A stretch of DNA of 64,000 bases from JACVRW01 sp038323835 (lineage in GTDB: Bacteria; Actinomycetota; Thermoleophilia; Solirubrobacterales; Thermoleophilaceae). The stretch spans positions 62,001 through 126,000 of the forward strand of contig JBBQHI010000002.1 in assembly GCA_038323835.1 (NCBI GenBank), read 5' to 3'. How positions within the stretch are numbered: position 1 is the stretch's first letter; each line of letters opens with the position of its first letter. A model generated the notes under the pieces. It saw nothing but the letters and a program-made list of their open reading frames with translations. It did not search any database and had not been told where the DNA came from. Both the position numbers and the translations under genes were made by a program. Positions 8,382 through 16,675 of the stretch are shown one piece after another.

Positions 8382-9808
8382 CAGCCCTTCGGGCGGGCGT
8401 AATAGAGAACGCGGGTCCCCGACTCGAGACGCTCGGAGCGCTCGATCTCGAACCACGCGCCGAGACAGCGCTCGAAGAAGCCGAGCTCGTAGTCGGGATG
8501 GAGGCCGTCGCGCTTGGGCGCGAGCAGCTTCTTGACCATCGGATCCTCGCGGGTGGGGAACTCGATGACCAGCGCCGAGCCGAGACCCGCCAGCCAGTCC
8601 ACGAACTCCTTGACCGGCACGTTGGCGGCAATGGCCACGTGGTGGATCAGGGCCAGCGCGAGGATCAGGTCCGGCTTGCCGCGATCGGGCAGCGACCTGC
8701 GCTCGAGGCCCCGCCAGCCCAGCCCGGGCGAGGGGTCGGCGAGGTTCATGGTGAGCGTGAGGATCTTCTCGTTGCCCTCGTCGCGAAGGTCGCGGTAGAG
8801 GAGCTCCACGGGCCCCTGATCGGCGTCCACGGCCACGACCGTGGACGCGCCCTCGGCGGCGATCCGGGAGTAGCGGCCGTTGTTCGCGCCGATGTCCCAG
8901 ACGAGGTTCCAGGGGCGCGACAGTGCGACCGTGCGCACGAATTCGTCCTTGCGGTCCGCGTCGTCGTCCGTGTAGCTGTTGCGATCGCCGTAGGCCGTCC
9001 AGACGCCCTCCGGCGGGCTCCAGTCGAGGCGCGAGACGAGCTTGTGCATCTTGCGCACGTTCGCCACCACGATCTCCTTCTTGAGCCCCGCGCGCTTCAC
9101 CTCCTGCTTGGCCTCGTTCGGCCGGTCCGCGTAGCGGGCCTCGAGCCGGGCGTGGAGGAAGACGTTGGTGAACAGCCCGCGATGGAAGCGGTCCCGGAAC
9201 GAGAGCAGGGATCGCATCTGCGCCGGCGTGATGCCGTCGATCGACCCGCGCAGCCAGGGATGGAAGGGCACTCCCTTGAGGGACTGGAGCAGCAGGGGGT
9301 AGAGGTAGAGCATGCAGAACTGGCGGTAGCCCACCCAGGGCTCGCCGTCACGCAGGCGCTCGAAGGATCCGATGTCCACGAACACCGGCCGGGCCCCGCG
9401 GAACTGCACGTTGTAGGGCGTGGAATCCTTCAATACGAGGTCCTTGTCGAGCGACGCCAGCAGCAGGTCCAGCTGGAGCAGCGCGGCGTCCTTCAGCATC
9501 GAGAAGGTCCACTCGTAGGGATACGAGATGAACGGGATGCGCTCGTGCTTCAGCACGCCCGCGGGCTCGTGCACGAGCAGGCCGCGCAGGGCCTCGATGT
9601 TCTGCTCCCGCTGCGTGCGCACGAGGCGCTCGTCCTCCAGCAAGCCGGAGCCGGAGAGCGCCTCGAAGTCGCTCAGGCCATCGGCCGAGAGTGCCCTGTA
9701 GACCTGGCCGTCGGAGTAGAAGACGCGGCTCTCGGGGTCCCGGAAGCTACCGGGCTCGAGGCCCGCGGTAAGACTGGTTTCTATGGGCGGCCGCACGAGC
9801 GGCGCCAA
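8381..9808 (-). CDS. Kinase-like N-terminal region fused to class I SAM methyltransferase
   Basis: 475 residues. The C-terminal half is a Rossmann methyltransferase with motif I VWDIGANNGRYS (about 303-314), then AVDAD and a HH-containing post-II region. The N-terminal third has LKDSTPYNVQF followed by RPVFVDIGSFE. The spacing of D128, N133 and D145 resembles a protein-kinase-like catalytic loop and metal-binding Asp. NoeA-type nodulation methyltransferases share the general layout as I recall. The gene sits between a 63-aa membrane protein and a membrane sulfatase, so a role in modifying a surface glycan is inferred. The ATG at 9808 is the furthest upstream; the next conserved block starts soon after it. 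Confidence 0.75.
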   Translation of the reverse strand: MAPLVRPPIETSLTAGLEPGSFRDPESRVFYSDGQVYRALSADGLSDFEALSGSGLLEDERLVRTQREQNIEALRGLLVHEPAGVLKHERIPFISYPYEWTFSMLKDAALLQLDLLLASLDKDLVLKDSTPYNVQFRGARPVFVDIGSFERLRDGEPWVGYRQFCMLYLYPLLLQSLKGVPFHPWLRGSIDGITPAQMRSLLSFRDRFHRGLFTNVFLHARLEARYADRPNEAKQEVKRAGLKKEIVVANVRKMHKLVSRLDWSPPEGVWTAYGDRNSYTDDDADRKDEFVRTVALSRPWNLVWDIGANNGRYSRIAAEGASTVVAVDADQGPVELLYRDLRDEGNEKILTLTMNLADPSPGLGWRGLERRSLPDRGKPDLILALALIHHVAIAANVPVKEFVDWLAGLGSALVIEFPTREDPMVKKLLAPKRDGLHPDYELGFFERCLGAWFEIERSERLESGTRVLYYARPKG

Positions 9809-9832
9809 TGGTAGACGGAGTCCGGTGCTCTG

Positions 9833-10024
9833 CTAGGCCGAGTCGGAACTGCGTGCTGCGGGCGACTCCGGCGTGTCCGGCTCGTCCTTCTTGATGTGAA
9901 GGAAGCGGAGCAGCCGGTTCCAGTAGAGCTTGGCGGTCACGGCAACCGCGGCCATACCGCCGGCGATGATCTGGAGGATCATGCTTCCGCTGCCGGGATC
10001 CAGGTATGCGAGGACGGTGGTCAT
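9833..10024 (-). CDS. Small single-pass membrane protein (YLDPGSGS family)
   Basis: 63 residues: TVLAYLDPGSGSMILQ, one hydrophobic helix (IIAGGMAAVAVTAKL), then YWNRLLRFLHIKKDEPD and a polar tail. Short proteins with the YLDPGSGS motif recur in bacterial polysaccharide clusters next to sulfatases and methyltransferases; their function is unknown to me. It is the promoter-proximal gene of a leftward three-gene operon, 24 bp before the methyltransferase start. The ATG at 10022-10024 is the only sensible start. Confidence 0.75.
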   Translation of the reverse strand: MTTVLAYLDPGSGSMILQIIAGGMAAVAVTAKLYWNRLLRFLHIKKDEPDTPESPAARSSDSA

Positions 10025-10079
10025 GGGTGTTCGGAAAGCTCCGTTGCCGGGTTAGGAAGAGGCCGCAGGCTAGCAGAGT

Positions 10080-10119
10080 GTTGCCGAATGGTGAACCGGT
10101 CGTTGCCGACTGGTGAACC
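10080..10119. promoter_or_regulatory. Two direct repeats, 22-bp period, in a divergent intergenic region
   Basis: GTTGCCGAATGGTGAACC (10080-10097) and GTTGCCGACTGGTGAACC (10102-10119) differ at one base, and their starts are 22 bp apart, about two turns of B-DNA. They lie in the 236-bp region between the divergent 63-aa gene (start 10024) and the GT2 gene (start 10261). Two same-face sites of this kind are typical of a regulator bound in tandem. No regulator gene is adjacent. Confidence 0.5.
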
Positions 10120-10260
10120 ATTGCCCGCCCGTCCGCGAGCTCTGTAAAACCGCTGCAAAGACGCCGTAAACGCCGGAGGCGGCCGACAGCTTCCGTCGCG
10201 GTTCCGGCCGCCGCCGTCGGCCCTGGCCGCCCTTGGGGTCTTTACGCTACCGGAGAGCTC

Positions 10261-11340
10261 ATGAAGTTGATCATCCAGATCCCCTGCTTCAACGAGGAGG
10301 CCACCCTTCCCGGCACGCTCGCCGATCTTCCGCGCGAGGTGCCCGGCGTGGACTCCGTGGAATGGCTCGTAATCGACGACGGCTCCACCGACGACACGGT
10401 GGCCGCGGCGCGCGAGCACGGTGTGGACCACATCGTGCGGCTCACCAACAACCGCGGGCTGGCCGCGGGGTTCCAGGCCGGCCTCGATGCGTGCCTGAAG
10501 CTCGGCGCCGACGTGATCGTCAACACCGACGCCGACAACCAGTACTACGGCGGCCACATCCTCCGGCTCGTGGAGCCGATCATCGCCGGCAAGGCCGACA
10601 TGGTGATCGGCGACCGGGAGACGGACAGCATCGAGCACTTCTCACCGCTGAAGAAGTGGCTCCAGCGCTTCGGCAGTGCGGTCGTGCGGCGGGCTTCGGG
10701 CACCGGCGTGCCCGACGCCACGTCGGGCTTCCGCGCCTACAACCGCGAGGCCGCGCTCCAGCTTCAGGTCGTCTCGAAGTTCACCTACACCCTGGAGTCC
10801 CTGATCCAGGCGGGCAAGATGCTCGTGGCCGTCGAGCACGTGCCGGTGAAGACGAACGAGCAGACCCGCCCGTCGCGGCTGTTCCCGTCCACCTGGTCCT
10901 ACGTACGCCGCAACGGGCTCTCGATCTTCCGCATCTACGCGCTCTACGAGCCGCTGCGCGTGTTCATGGTCGCCGCCGCCCTGGTGGCCCTGGTCGGGGT
11001 ATCGATCTGGGTGCGCTTCGCCTACTTCTTCGTGTCCGGCGAGGGCGCCGGCCACATCCAGTCGCTGATCCTCGGCGCCACGCTGTTCATCGTGGCCGTG
11101 CAGCTCGCCGCGCTCGGGGTGGTGGGCGACATCCTCGCCGGCAGCCGCGTGCTTCAGCAGCGGATCCTCGAGCGTGTGCGCCGGGTGGAGCTCCAGCTGG
11201 GGGTGAGCCCCTCCCACTACGAGCCGGGCGCGGAACCCGGCGAGCAGGGCCCCACCACGGGCGCCAACGCCGGCGAGGCCACGGGCAAGCGCAAGCCGCC
11301 GAGCCCGCCGGAGCGCGCGCCCGAGGAGCTCCGCCTGTGA
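10261..11340 (+). CDS. GT2 family glycosyltransferase (dolichol/polyprenyl-phosphate sugar synthase-like)
   Basis: 359 residues. The N-terminal GT-A domain shows IQIPCFNEEATLP, VIDDGSTDDT and NTDADNQY (the DXD-type metal site), then TSGFRAYNREAA and a conserved KTNEQTRPSRLF. This fits enzymes that make a polyprenyl-phosphate sugar from a nucleotide sugar. Two C-terminal membrane segments (about 238-262 and 272-298) follow, then a Pro/Gly-rich tail. It heads a plus-strand operon with a methyltransferase, a flippase and a hotdog-like gene; its stop overlaps the next start (GTGA). The lipid-linked sugar made here could feed the GT-C enzymes at the left end, but this is inferred. Confidence 0.88.
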   Translation: MKLIIQIPCFNEEATLPGTLADLPREVPGVDSVEWLVIDDGSTDDTVAAAREHGVDHIVRLTNNRGLAAGFQAGLDACLKLGADVIVNTDADNQYYGGHILRLVEPIIAGKADMVIGDRETDSIEHFSPLKKWLQRFGSAVVRRASGTGVPDATSGFRAYNREAALQLQVVSKFTYTLESLIQAGKMLVAVEHVPVKTNEQTRPSRLFPSTWSYVRRNGLSIFRIYALYEPLRVFMVAAALVALVGVSIWVRFAYFFVSGEGAGHIQSLILGATLFIVAVQLAALGVVGDILAGSRVLQQRILERVRRVELQLGVSPSHYEPGAEPGEQGPTTGANAGEATGKRKPPSPPERAPEELRL

Positions 11341-11957
11341 GCAACAGCGCCGCGGCCAGCGTCCCCACCGGCAACACCTTCGACAAGTACGGATCAACGA
11401 ACCCGGTGGTCAGGCGGCTGATGGCCGGCTTCCACTCCACGCTCGACGAGCTCTGGACCGAGGCCGCGCCCGAGACCGCGCTCGATGTGGGCTGCGGCGA
11501 GGGGGTGCTGACCCACGAGTGGGCCGAGCGGCTGGACCAGGGCCGCATCGTGGGCATCGACCTGGACGATCCGAAGCTGCGCGCCGAGTGGGAGACCCGG
11601 CGTCGCCCGAACCTCGAGTTCCGGGCCGAGGAGGCCACCGCGCTGTCGTTCGGCGACGGCGAGTTCGATCTGGCCACCGCCATCGAGGTGCTGGAGCACG
11701 TACCGGAGCCGGAGGCCACCGTGGCCGAGATGGCTCGCGTGGCCCGGCGAAGGCTCCTGGTGTCGGTCCCCCGCGAGCCTCTATGGCGCGGGCTGAACGT
11801 GGCCCGCGGCGCCTACCTGCGCGAGCTCGGCAACACGCCCGGGCATGTGAACCACTGGTCGAAGCGCGGGTTCGTATCGCTGCTCTCGCGCTACGGCAGG
11901 GTCGAGCACGTGCGCTCGCCCTTCCCGTGGACGATGCTGCTCGTGCGCGTGGACTAG
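11337..11957 (+). CDS. Class I SAM-dependent methyltransferase
   Basis: 206 residues from the GTG that overlaps the GT2 stop (GTGA). SAM-binding motif I is ALDVGCGEGVLTHEW, the acidic end of strand 2 is VGIDLDD, and ATAIEVLEHVPEP is motif III, all of the Methyltransf_11 type. It resembles small-molecule or lipid methyltransferases of the UbiE/BioC group, but the substrate is not shown. Coupled translation with the GT2 gene, and a flippase that starts 3 bp after its stop, suggest methylation of a sugar or lipid carrier in a polysaccharide pathway. Confidence 0.85.
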   Translation: MSNSAAASVPTGNTFDKYGSTNPVVRRLMAGFHSTLDELWTEAAPETALDVGCGEGVLTHEWAERLDQGRIVGIDLDDPKLRAEWETRRRPNLEFRAEEATALSFGDGEFDLATAIEVLEHVPEPEATVAEMARVARRRLLVSVPREPLWRGLNVARGAYLRELGNTPGHVNHWSKRGFVSLLSRYGRVEHVRSPFPWTMLLVRVD

Positions 11958-11960
11958 ACC

Positions 11961-13292
11961 GTGTCGGCGGAGACGGAGGGCTTGACCAAGCCGGAGGCTA
12001 CGTCCACGCCCCGGAGCTACGGCCGCGGGGCGGCGATCCTGTCGGCGGGGATCGGCATCACGGGCGTGATCACCTTCGCCTACTTCTCCCTCGCCAGCCA
12101 CGCGCTGGCGGAGGACCAGTATGGCGGGGTGGCGCTGCTCTGGTCGGCGATCTTCATCACGGTCTCGGTGCTGTACCGCCCGGTGGAGCAGCTGCTCTCG
12201 CGGACCATCGCGGACCACGACGCCCGCGGCATCGCCGGCAACGAGCCCCTGCGGGTGGCGGCCACGATCCAGCTGAGCCTCGGCCTGCTGTTCGTGGTGG
12301 TGGCGCTCGCCTTCCGCGGACGGCTGCAGGACGACCTCTTCGACGGCTCGGCCACGCTCTACTGGATCCTGATCGCGGCGGTGCTGTTCTACGCCGCGAG
12401 CTATTTCGCCCGCGGATATCTGGCCGGCCACCGCCGCTACGAGCTCTACGGCGGGCTGGTGCTGATGGAGTCCTTGTCGCGCTTCATGTTCGCCCTCGCG
12501 GTGACCGTGGGGATCACAAGCGGCCAGGCTGCGGTGGCGCTCGGGATGGCGGCCGCCCCGCTCCTCTCGCTGGTGGTGGTGCCCGCCGCGCTCGCCAGCC
12601 GGCGAGTGCCGGCGCCCGTCGCGCCCGACGTGGTCGAGGACTCCGAGTCCGCTGCGCGGGAGCCCGAGTTCAGCCTCTCGCACGGCGCCGGCTTCGCGCT
12701 GGCCGTGCTGGCGATCATGCTCGCCGAGCAGACCTTCCTGAACGCCGGCCCGCTCCTCGTGCGCGCCACCGAGGGCGACCGCGGCGCCGCGCTGGCCGGG
12801 TTCGTGTTCAACGTTCTGCTGCTGGCCCGAGCGCCGCTGGTGCTCTTCCAGGCGATCCAGACCTCGATCCTCCCGCACCTCACGCGCCTGTGGGTCACCG
12901 GTGAGGGGGCCGACCCCTTCCGCCGCAGCGTGAACATCACGCTCATGGCCGTCGCCGGCTTTGCGGGCGGCGTATCGCTCGTGATGCTGGCCGCCGGCCC
13001 GGCGCTGATGGGAGTCGTGTTCGGCGGCGACTACGAGTACGAGCGCGGCGGCCTGGTGCTGGTGTCCGTGGCGATGGGCCTCTATCTGTCCGCGGCCACC
13101 CTGAACCAGGCGCTGCTGGCCCAGGGCCGGGCACGGCAGGCGTGCGCCGTCTGGGTCGGGTCGGCCACCGGTTTCGTGGGCTTCCTCCTGGTGTCCCCGA
13201 TCGACGATCCGGTGTTGTCCGTGGAGGTGGCGCTCATCGGCGCGGCCGCGTGCCTCTGCGCGCTGCTGTACAGCCTGTACCGTCGCGCCTGA
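11961..13292 (+). CDS. Polysaccharide flippase, MOP superfamily (Wzx-like)
   Basis: 443 residues with about 12-14 hydrophobic segments and few charged residues. It starts ILSAGIGITGVITFAYFSLASHALAEDQYG, the usual N-terminal pattern of oligosaccharide flippases (PF01943/PF13440), in which the first TM is followed by a short loop with YG. An internal cytoplasmic stretch (RVPAPVAPDVVEDSESAAREPE) separates the two halves. It should move lipid-linked oligosaccharide across the membrane. The GTG at 11961 begins 3 bp after the methyltransferase stop. No Wzy polymerase gene is nearby, so the rest of the pathway lies elsewhere or uses the sulfatase/GT-C genes. Confidence 0.82.
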   Translation: MSAETEGLTKPEATSTPRSYGRGAAILSAGIGITGVITFAYFSLASHALAEDQYGGVALLWSAIFITVSVLYRPVEQLLSRTIADHDARGIAGNEPLRVAATIQLSLGLLFVVVALAFRGRLQDDLFDGSATLYWILIAAVLFYAASYFARGYLAGHRRYELYGGLVLMESLSRFMFALAVTVGITSGQAAVALGMAAAPLLSLVVVPAALASRRVPAPVAPDVVEDSESAAREPEFSLSHGAGFALAVLAIMLAEQTFLNAGPLLVRATEGDRGAALAGFVFNVLLLARAPLVLFQAIQTSILPHLTRLWVTGEGADPFRRSVNITLMAVAGFAGGVSLVMLAAGPALMGVVFGGDYEYERGGLVLVSVAMGLYLSAATLNQALLAQGRARQACAVWVGSATGFVGFLLVSPIDDPVLSVEVALIGAAACLCALLYSLYRRA

Positions 13293-13297
13293 GTCCA

Positions 13298-14032
13298 GTG
13301 GCCGAGTTCGTGGTCATCCCCCCGCGCTTCAACGGGCCGCCTGCCAGCGCCAACGGTGGCTACACGTGCGGAGTGGTGGCCCGGCTGGTGGGCGCCGAGG
13401 TGTGCCAGGTCTCGCTGCGCTCACCTCCCCCACTCGGCCACCGCTTGTCCGCCACCCACCACGCCGGCGGCCGTGTGGACCTCCACGACGGCGGGGAGAT
13501 CGTGGCGGAGGGGGAGCCCTCGGAGCTGCTGCTGGACGTGGCCGAACCGATCGCGGCCGAGGAGGCGCAGGCCGCGTCGGAGGCGGGCGAGGCAGCATGG
13601 GCCGCGGCCCACCCCTTCCCCACCTGCGTGGTGTGCGGCCCGGAGCGCGGCTACGGCGACGGCTTTCGCATCTTCCCCGGACCGGTGGCGGGCGGCCATG
13701 GCCTGCACGCGGCCACCTGGACTCCGGGGGCGGCACTCGCGGGGGACGACGGGTACGTGGCGCCGGAGTGCGTGTGGGCCGCCCTGGACTGTCCCACGAG
13801 CGCGCCCGTGGCCAACTTCGGCCAGGGTCCGCCGGTGGTGCTGGCGCGCCTCACCGCCCGGCTCGGCTGCGGGGTACGAGCGGGCGAGCGCCACTCGGTG
13901 CTGTCCTGGCCGCTGCGCCTCGAGGGCCGCAAGCGTCACTCGGCCTGTGCGCTGTTCGACGAGGCGGGCCGGTTGATCTGCGCGTCGCAGGCGCTCTGGA
14001 TCGAGCTACGCGACACTCCGGCGAGCGCATAG
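13298..14032 (+). CDS. Hypothetical protein, possible hotdog/thioesterase-like fold
   Basis: 244 residues from a GTG 5 bp after the flippase stop. I do not recognise a named family. A distinctive block FPTCVVCGPERGYGDGFRIFPG sits mid-protein (two Cys, CxxC), and PECVWAALDCPTS follows. As I recall, similar actinobacterial proteins are annotated as thioesterase-like, with a first half (FNGPPASANGGYTCG) resembling an acyl-CoA-thioesterase hotdog start. The position at the end of a glycosyltransferase/flippase operon may be chance, since it has no membrane segment or signal peptide. The palindromic operator of the next gene follows 14 bp after its stop. Confidence 0.6.
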   Translation: MAEFVVIPPRFNGPPASANGGYTCGVVARLVGAEVCQVSLRSPPPLGHRLSATHHAGGRVDLHDGGEIVAEGEPSELLLDVAEPIAAEEAQAASEAGEAAWAAAHPFPTCVVCGPERGYGDGFRIFPGPVAGGHGLHAATWTPGAALAGDDGYVAPECVWAALDCPTSAPVANFGQGPPVVLARLTARLGCGVRAGERHSVLSWPLRLEGRKRHSACALFDEAGRLICASQALWIELRDTPASA

Positions 14033-14045
14033 CGGAGCATGGTCA

Positions 14046-14060
14046 CATACAGTCTGTATG
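14046..14060. promoter_or_regulatory. Perfect palindromic operator CATACAG-T-CTGTATG
   Basis: CATACAGTCTGTATG is a perfect 7-bp inverted repeat around one base. It lies between the stop of the preceding gene (14032) and the ATG of the molybdo-oxidoreductase (14071), where a dimeric repressor would block transcription start. The size and centre fit TetR- or GntR-type operators. No regulator is adjacent. Confidence 0.6.
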
Positions 14061-14070
14061 CGGGTGTACG

Positions 14071-16344
14071 ATGTCGCCCGTGAGCGCCACCGAGACGGTC
14101 CACCATCGCACCTGTCCCTTCTGCGAGGCCACGTGTGGGCTCGAGGTGACCATGGAGGGGGATCGCGTCACGTCCGTGCGCGGGGACCGCGAGGACGTCT
14201 TCAGCCTGGGCTTCATCTGCCCCAAGGCCAAGGGCCTCAAGGAGCTGCACGAGGACCCCGACCGCCTCACCACGCCGCTGGTGCGCCGTGACGGCGAGCT
14301 CGTGGAGGCCACATGGGACGAGGCCTTCGAGGAGATCGACCGGCGCCTCGCCCCCATCCTCGAGACGTACGGGCGCAACGCGGTGGCCTCCTACGCGGGC
14401 AACCCGAACGCGCACAACCTCTCCTATCTGACCTTCGGCTCCGTGCTGCTGCGAGCGCTCGGCAGCCGCAACTTCTTCTCCGCCAGCACCGTGGACCAGA
14501 TGCCGAAGCAGGTGTCCTCCGGGCTCATGTTCGGGGCGATGCTCAGCGTCCCCGTGCCCGACGTGGACCGCTGCGACCACCTCCTGATCCTCGGCGCCAA
14601 CCCGCTGGTGTCGAACGGAAGCCTCATGACCGCGCCCAACATGCGCGGCCGGCTGCGGGGCATCCGCGAGCGGGGTGGCAAGGTCGTGGTGGTGGACCCG
14701 CGCCGCACGCGCACGGCGGAGGAGGCCGACGAGCACCACTTCATCCGCCCCGGCACCGACGCTCTGCTGCTCGCGGGTATGGTCGCCACCCTGATCGACG
14801 AGTCGCTGGTGGACCCGGGTCCCCTGGCCGAGCACGTCGAGGGGCTCGAGCGGGCCTGCGAGCTTCTGGGCGACCTGACCGCCGAGCGCGTCGCGCCGGC
14901 CACCGGCGTCCCTGCCGAGGAGATCCGGCGCATGGCATGCGAGCTCGCCGGCGCGGAGCGGGCCGCCGTGTACGCCCGCATCGGCAGCACCACGCAGGAG
15001 TTCGGCACCCTGGCGAGCTGGCTGGTGGACGTGTTGAACCTGCTCACCGGCAACCTCGACCGCGAGGGCGGGGCGATGTTCCCGCTGGCCGCCGCGGGAC
15101 AGCGCAACTCGAGCGGGGCACCCGGTGAGGGCCGGGGCGTGACGCTGGGACGCTGGGCCAGCCGCGTCCGAGGCCTACCCGAGTCGTTCGGCGAGCTCCC
15201 GGTGGCCGCGCTCGCAGAAGAGATCGACACGCCCGGCGAGGACCGCGTGCGCGCTCTGATCACGGTGGCCGGCAACCCGGTGGTGTCCACCCCCAACAGC
15301 CGGCGGCTCGAACAAGCGCTCGGGCAGCTCGACTTCATGCTCGCGGTGGACATCTACGTGAACGAGACGACACGCCACGCGGACGTGATCCTCCCGGCGC
15401 CCGAGCCGCTCGCGAAGGCCCACTACGACCTGGCCCTCTATCAGCTTGCGGTCCGCAGCATCGCCAACTACTCGCCCGCGATCCTGGAGCATCACGGGCC
15501 GGCCGAATGGGAGGTGCTCCTGCGCCTGGCCGGGGTCGTCTCGGGCCAGGGGCCCCGCGCGGACACCGACGCTCTGGACCGCATGGTCATCGAAACGCTG
15601 GTGGCGCGCGAGGTTGCCGACCCCAACTCGCGCGTGACCGGCCGTGATCCCGCCGAGCTGATCGCCGAGATGGAGCCGCGCCGGGGTCCGGAGCGCATCC
15701 TCGACCTCCTGCTGCGCACCGGCCCGTTCGGGGACGGCTTCGGGAGCCGGCCCGGCGGCCTGACCCTCGACCTCCTTGAGCGCAATCCGCACGGCATCGA
15801 CCTCGGGCCGCACCGGCCGCGCATCCCCGAGGTGCTGCGGACCGCCTCGGGGCGGATCGAGCTGGCCCCCGAGCCGATCGTGGCCGACCTGCCCCGGCTC
15901 GAGGCCGCGGCCGACCGCCGCGTGAACGGCGGGATGGTGCTCATCGGGCGTCGCCAGCTTCGCTCCAACAACTCGTGGATGCATAACCTGCCCAACCTGG
16001 TGAAGGGCAAGGACAGCTGCACGATGCTCGTGAACCCCGGCGACGCCTCCCGGCTCGGCCTCGTAGACGGCGAGAAGGCGCTCGTGACCTCGGACGCGGG
16101 CGCGCTCGAGGTGCCCGTCCATGTGAGCGACGAGATGATGGCCGGAGTGGTGTCGATCCCCCACGGGTGGGGGCACGACGCGCCCGGTACGCGCACCGGG
16201 GTGGCGGGCGAGCACGCGGGCGTCAACAGCAACCTGCTGGCCGACGAGAGCATGGTGGAGCCGCTGAGCGGGAACGCCGTGCTCAACGGGATCCCCGTCG
16301 AGGTGGCCCCAATACGCGCGCCGATCCCGGCTGCCGCGCGCTAG
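14071..16344 (+). CDS. Molybdopterin oxidoreductase, DMSO-reductase family (formate dehydrogenase-like)
   Basis: 757 residues. The N-terminal 4Fe-4S motif is C15-x2-C18-x3-C22-x27-C50 (TCPFCEATCGLEV ... FICPKAKG). Molybdopterin blocks follow: LILGANPLVSNGS, VVVDPRRTRTAEEADEH, GNLDREGGAMFP and, in the C-terminal dinucleotide-binding domain, VNPGDASRLGLVDGEKALV and GVNSNLLAD. The layout matches FdhA/BisC-type catalytic subunits. At the site where formate dehydrogenases carry Sec or Cys, the sequence reads NFFSASTVDQMPKQ, so Ser may ligate Mo, or the alignment differs; the substrate is therefore open. No electron-transfer subunits are adjacent and no Tat signal is present, so a cytoplasmic stand-alone enzyme is likely. 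A palindromic operator lies 11 bp upstream of the ATG. Confidence 0.85.
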   Translation: MSPVSATETVHHRTCPFCEATCGLEVTMEGDRVTSVRGDREDVFSLGFICPKAKGLKELHEDPDRLTTPLVRRDGELVEATWDEAFEEIDRRLAPILETYGRNAVASYAGNPNAHNLSYLTFGSVLLRALGSRNFFSASTVDQMPKQVSSGLMFGAMLSVPVPDVDRCDHLLILGANPLVSNGSLMTAPNMRGRLRGIRERGGKVVVVDPRRTRTAEEADEHHFIRPGTDALLLAGMVATLIDESLVDPGPLAEHVEGLERACELLGDLTAERVAPATGVPAEEIRRMACELAGAERAAVYARIGSTTQEFGTLASWLVDVLNLLTGNLDREGGAMFPLAAAGQRNSSGAPGEGRGVTLGRWASRVRGLPESFGELPVAALAEEIDTPGEDRVRALITVAGNPVVSTPNSRRLEQALGQLDFMLAVDIYVNETTRHADVILPAPEPLAKAHYDLALYQLAVRSIANYSPAILEHHGPAEWEVLLRLAGVVSGQGPRADTDALDRMVIETLVAREVADPNSRVTGRDPAELIAEMEPRRGPERILDLLLRTGPFGDGFGSRPGGLTLDLLERNPHGIDLGPHRPRIPEVLRTASGRIELAPEPIVADLPRLEAAADRRVNGGMVLIGRRQLRSNNSWMHNLPNLVKGKDSCTMLVNPGDASRLGLVDGEKALVTSDAGALEVPVHVSDEMMAGVVSIPHGWGHDAPGTRTGVAGEHAGVNSNLLADESMVEPLSGNAVLNGIPVEVAPIRAPIPAAAR

Positions 16345-16425
16345 CGAGGAACGCAGCCCGATCGTTGATCGGGCGACTACCGCAGCCTTATGTCATCGGG
16401 CGAGCACCGGAGCATGTCTTCAGAT
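16345..16425 (+). repeat. Palindromic 3' element, copy B (one full, one half unit)
   Basis: Directly after the oxidoreductase stop comes GCGAGGAACGCAG, then the palindrome CCCGATCGTTGATCGGG (16357-16373) and CGACTACCGCAGCC. A second, left-truncated unit follows at about 16391-16425 (ATCGGGCGAGCACCGGAGC, then ATGTCTTCAG), and its end overlaps the 3' end of the convergent zinc-ribbon gene. Confidence 0.8.
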
Positions 16426-16656
16426 CGCCTGGAGCATCGACGCGCCGCAGTTGCGGCACTCCACGTCGGCCGTGTCCGACATGCGGGCGATGGTGGAGTG
16501 AGCGCCGCAGTTCGGGCACTCCGAGCGCAGCTCGAAGCGATGCAGGCAGGACACGCAGCGGTAGCGGCCCGCGAGGTTGGTTCCGCGCAGCGCAGGCTCC
16601 CCGCAGGAGGGACACTGCGGGCCCGTGCGCGTGCTCTGATCAGCGGCCGGCGGCAT
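16420..16656 (-). CDS. Small double zinc-ribbon protein (YfgJ-like)
   Basis: 78 residues with four CxxC pairs: CPSC, CVSC, CPNC and CRNC, i.e. two zinc ribbons (about residues 15-37 and 47-72). The spacing CPSC...RYRCVSC...LRSECPNCGA resembles E. coli YfgJ, a zinc-ribbon protein of unknown role, probably nucleic-acid or protein binding. The final residues and the stop lie in element copy B, and the 47-bp repeat array C begins about 20 bp upstream of its ATG. The gene is thus bracketed by inverted copies of the same element, which is unusual for a stable chromosomal gene. Confidence 0.75.
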   Translation of the reverse strand: MPPAADQSTRTGPQCPSCGEPALRGTNLAGRYRCVSCLHRFELRSECPNCGAHSTIARMSDTADVECRNCGASMLQAI

Positions 16657-16675
16657 GCCTTGACAACCGTATTAC

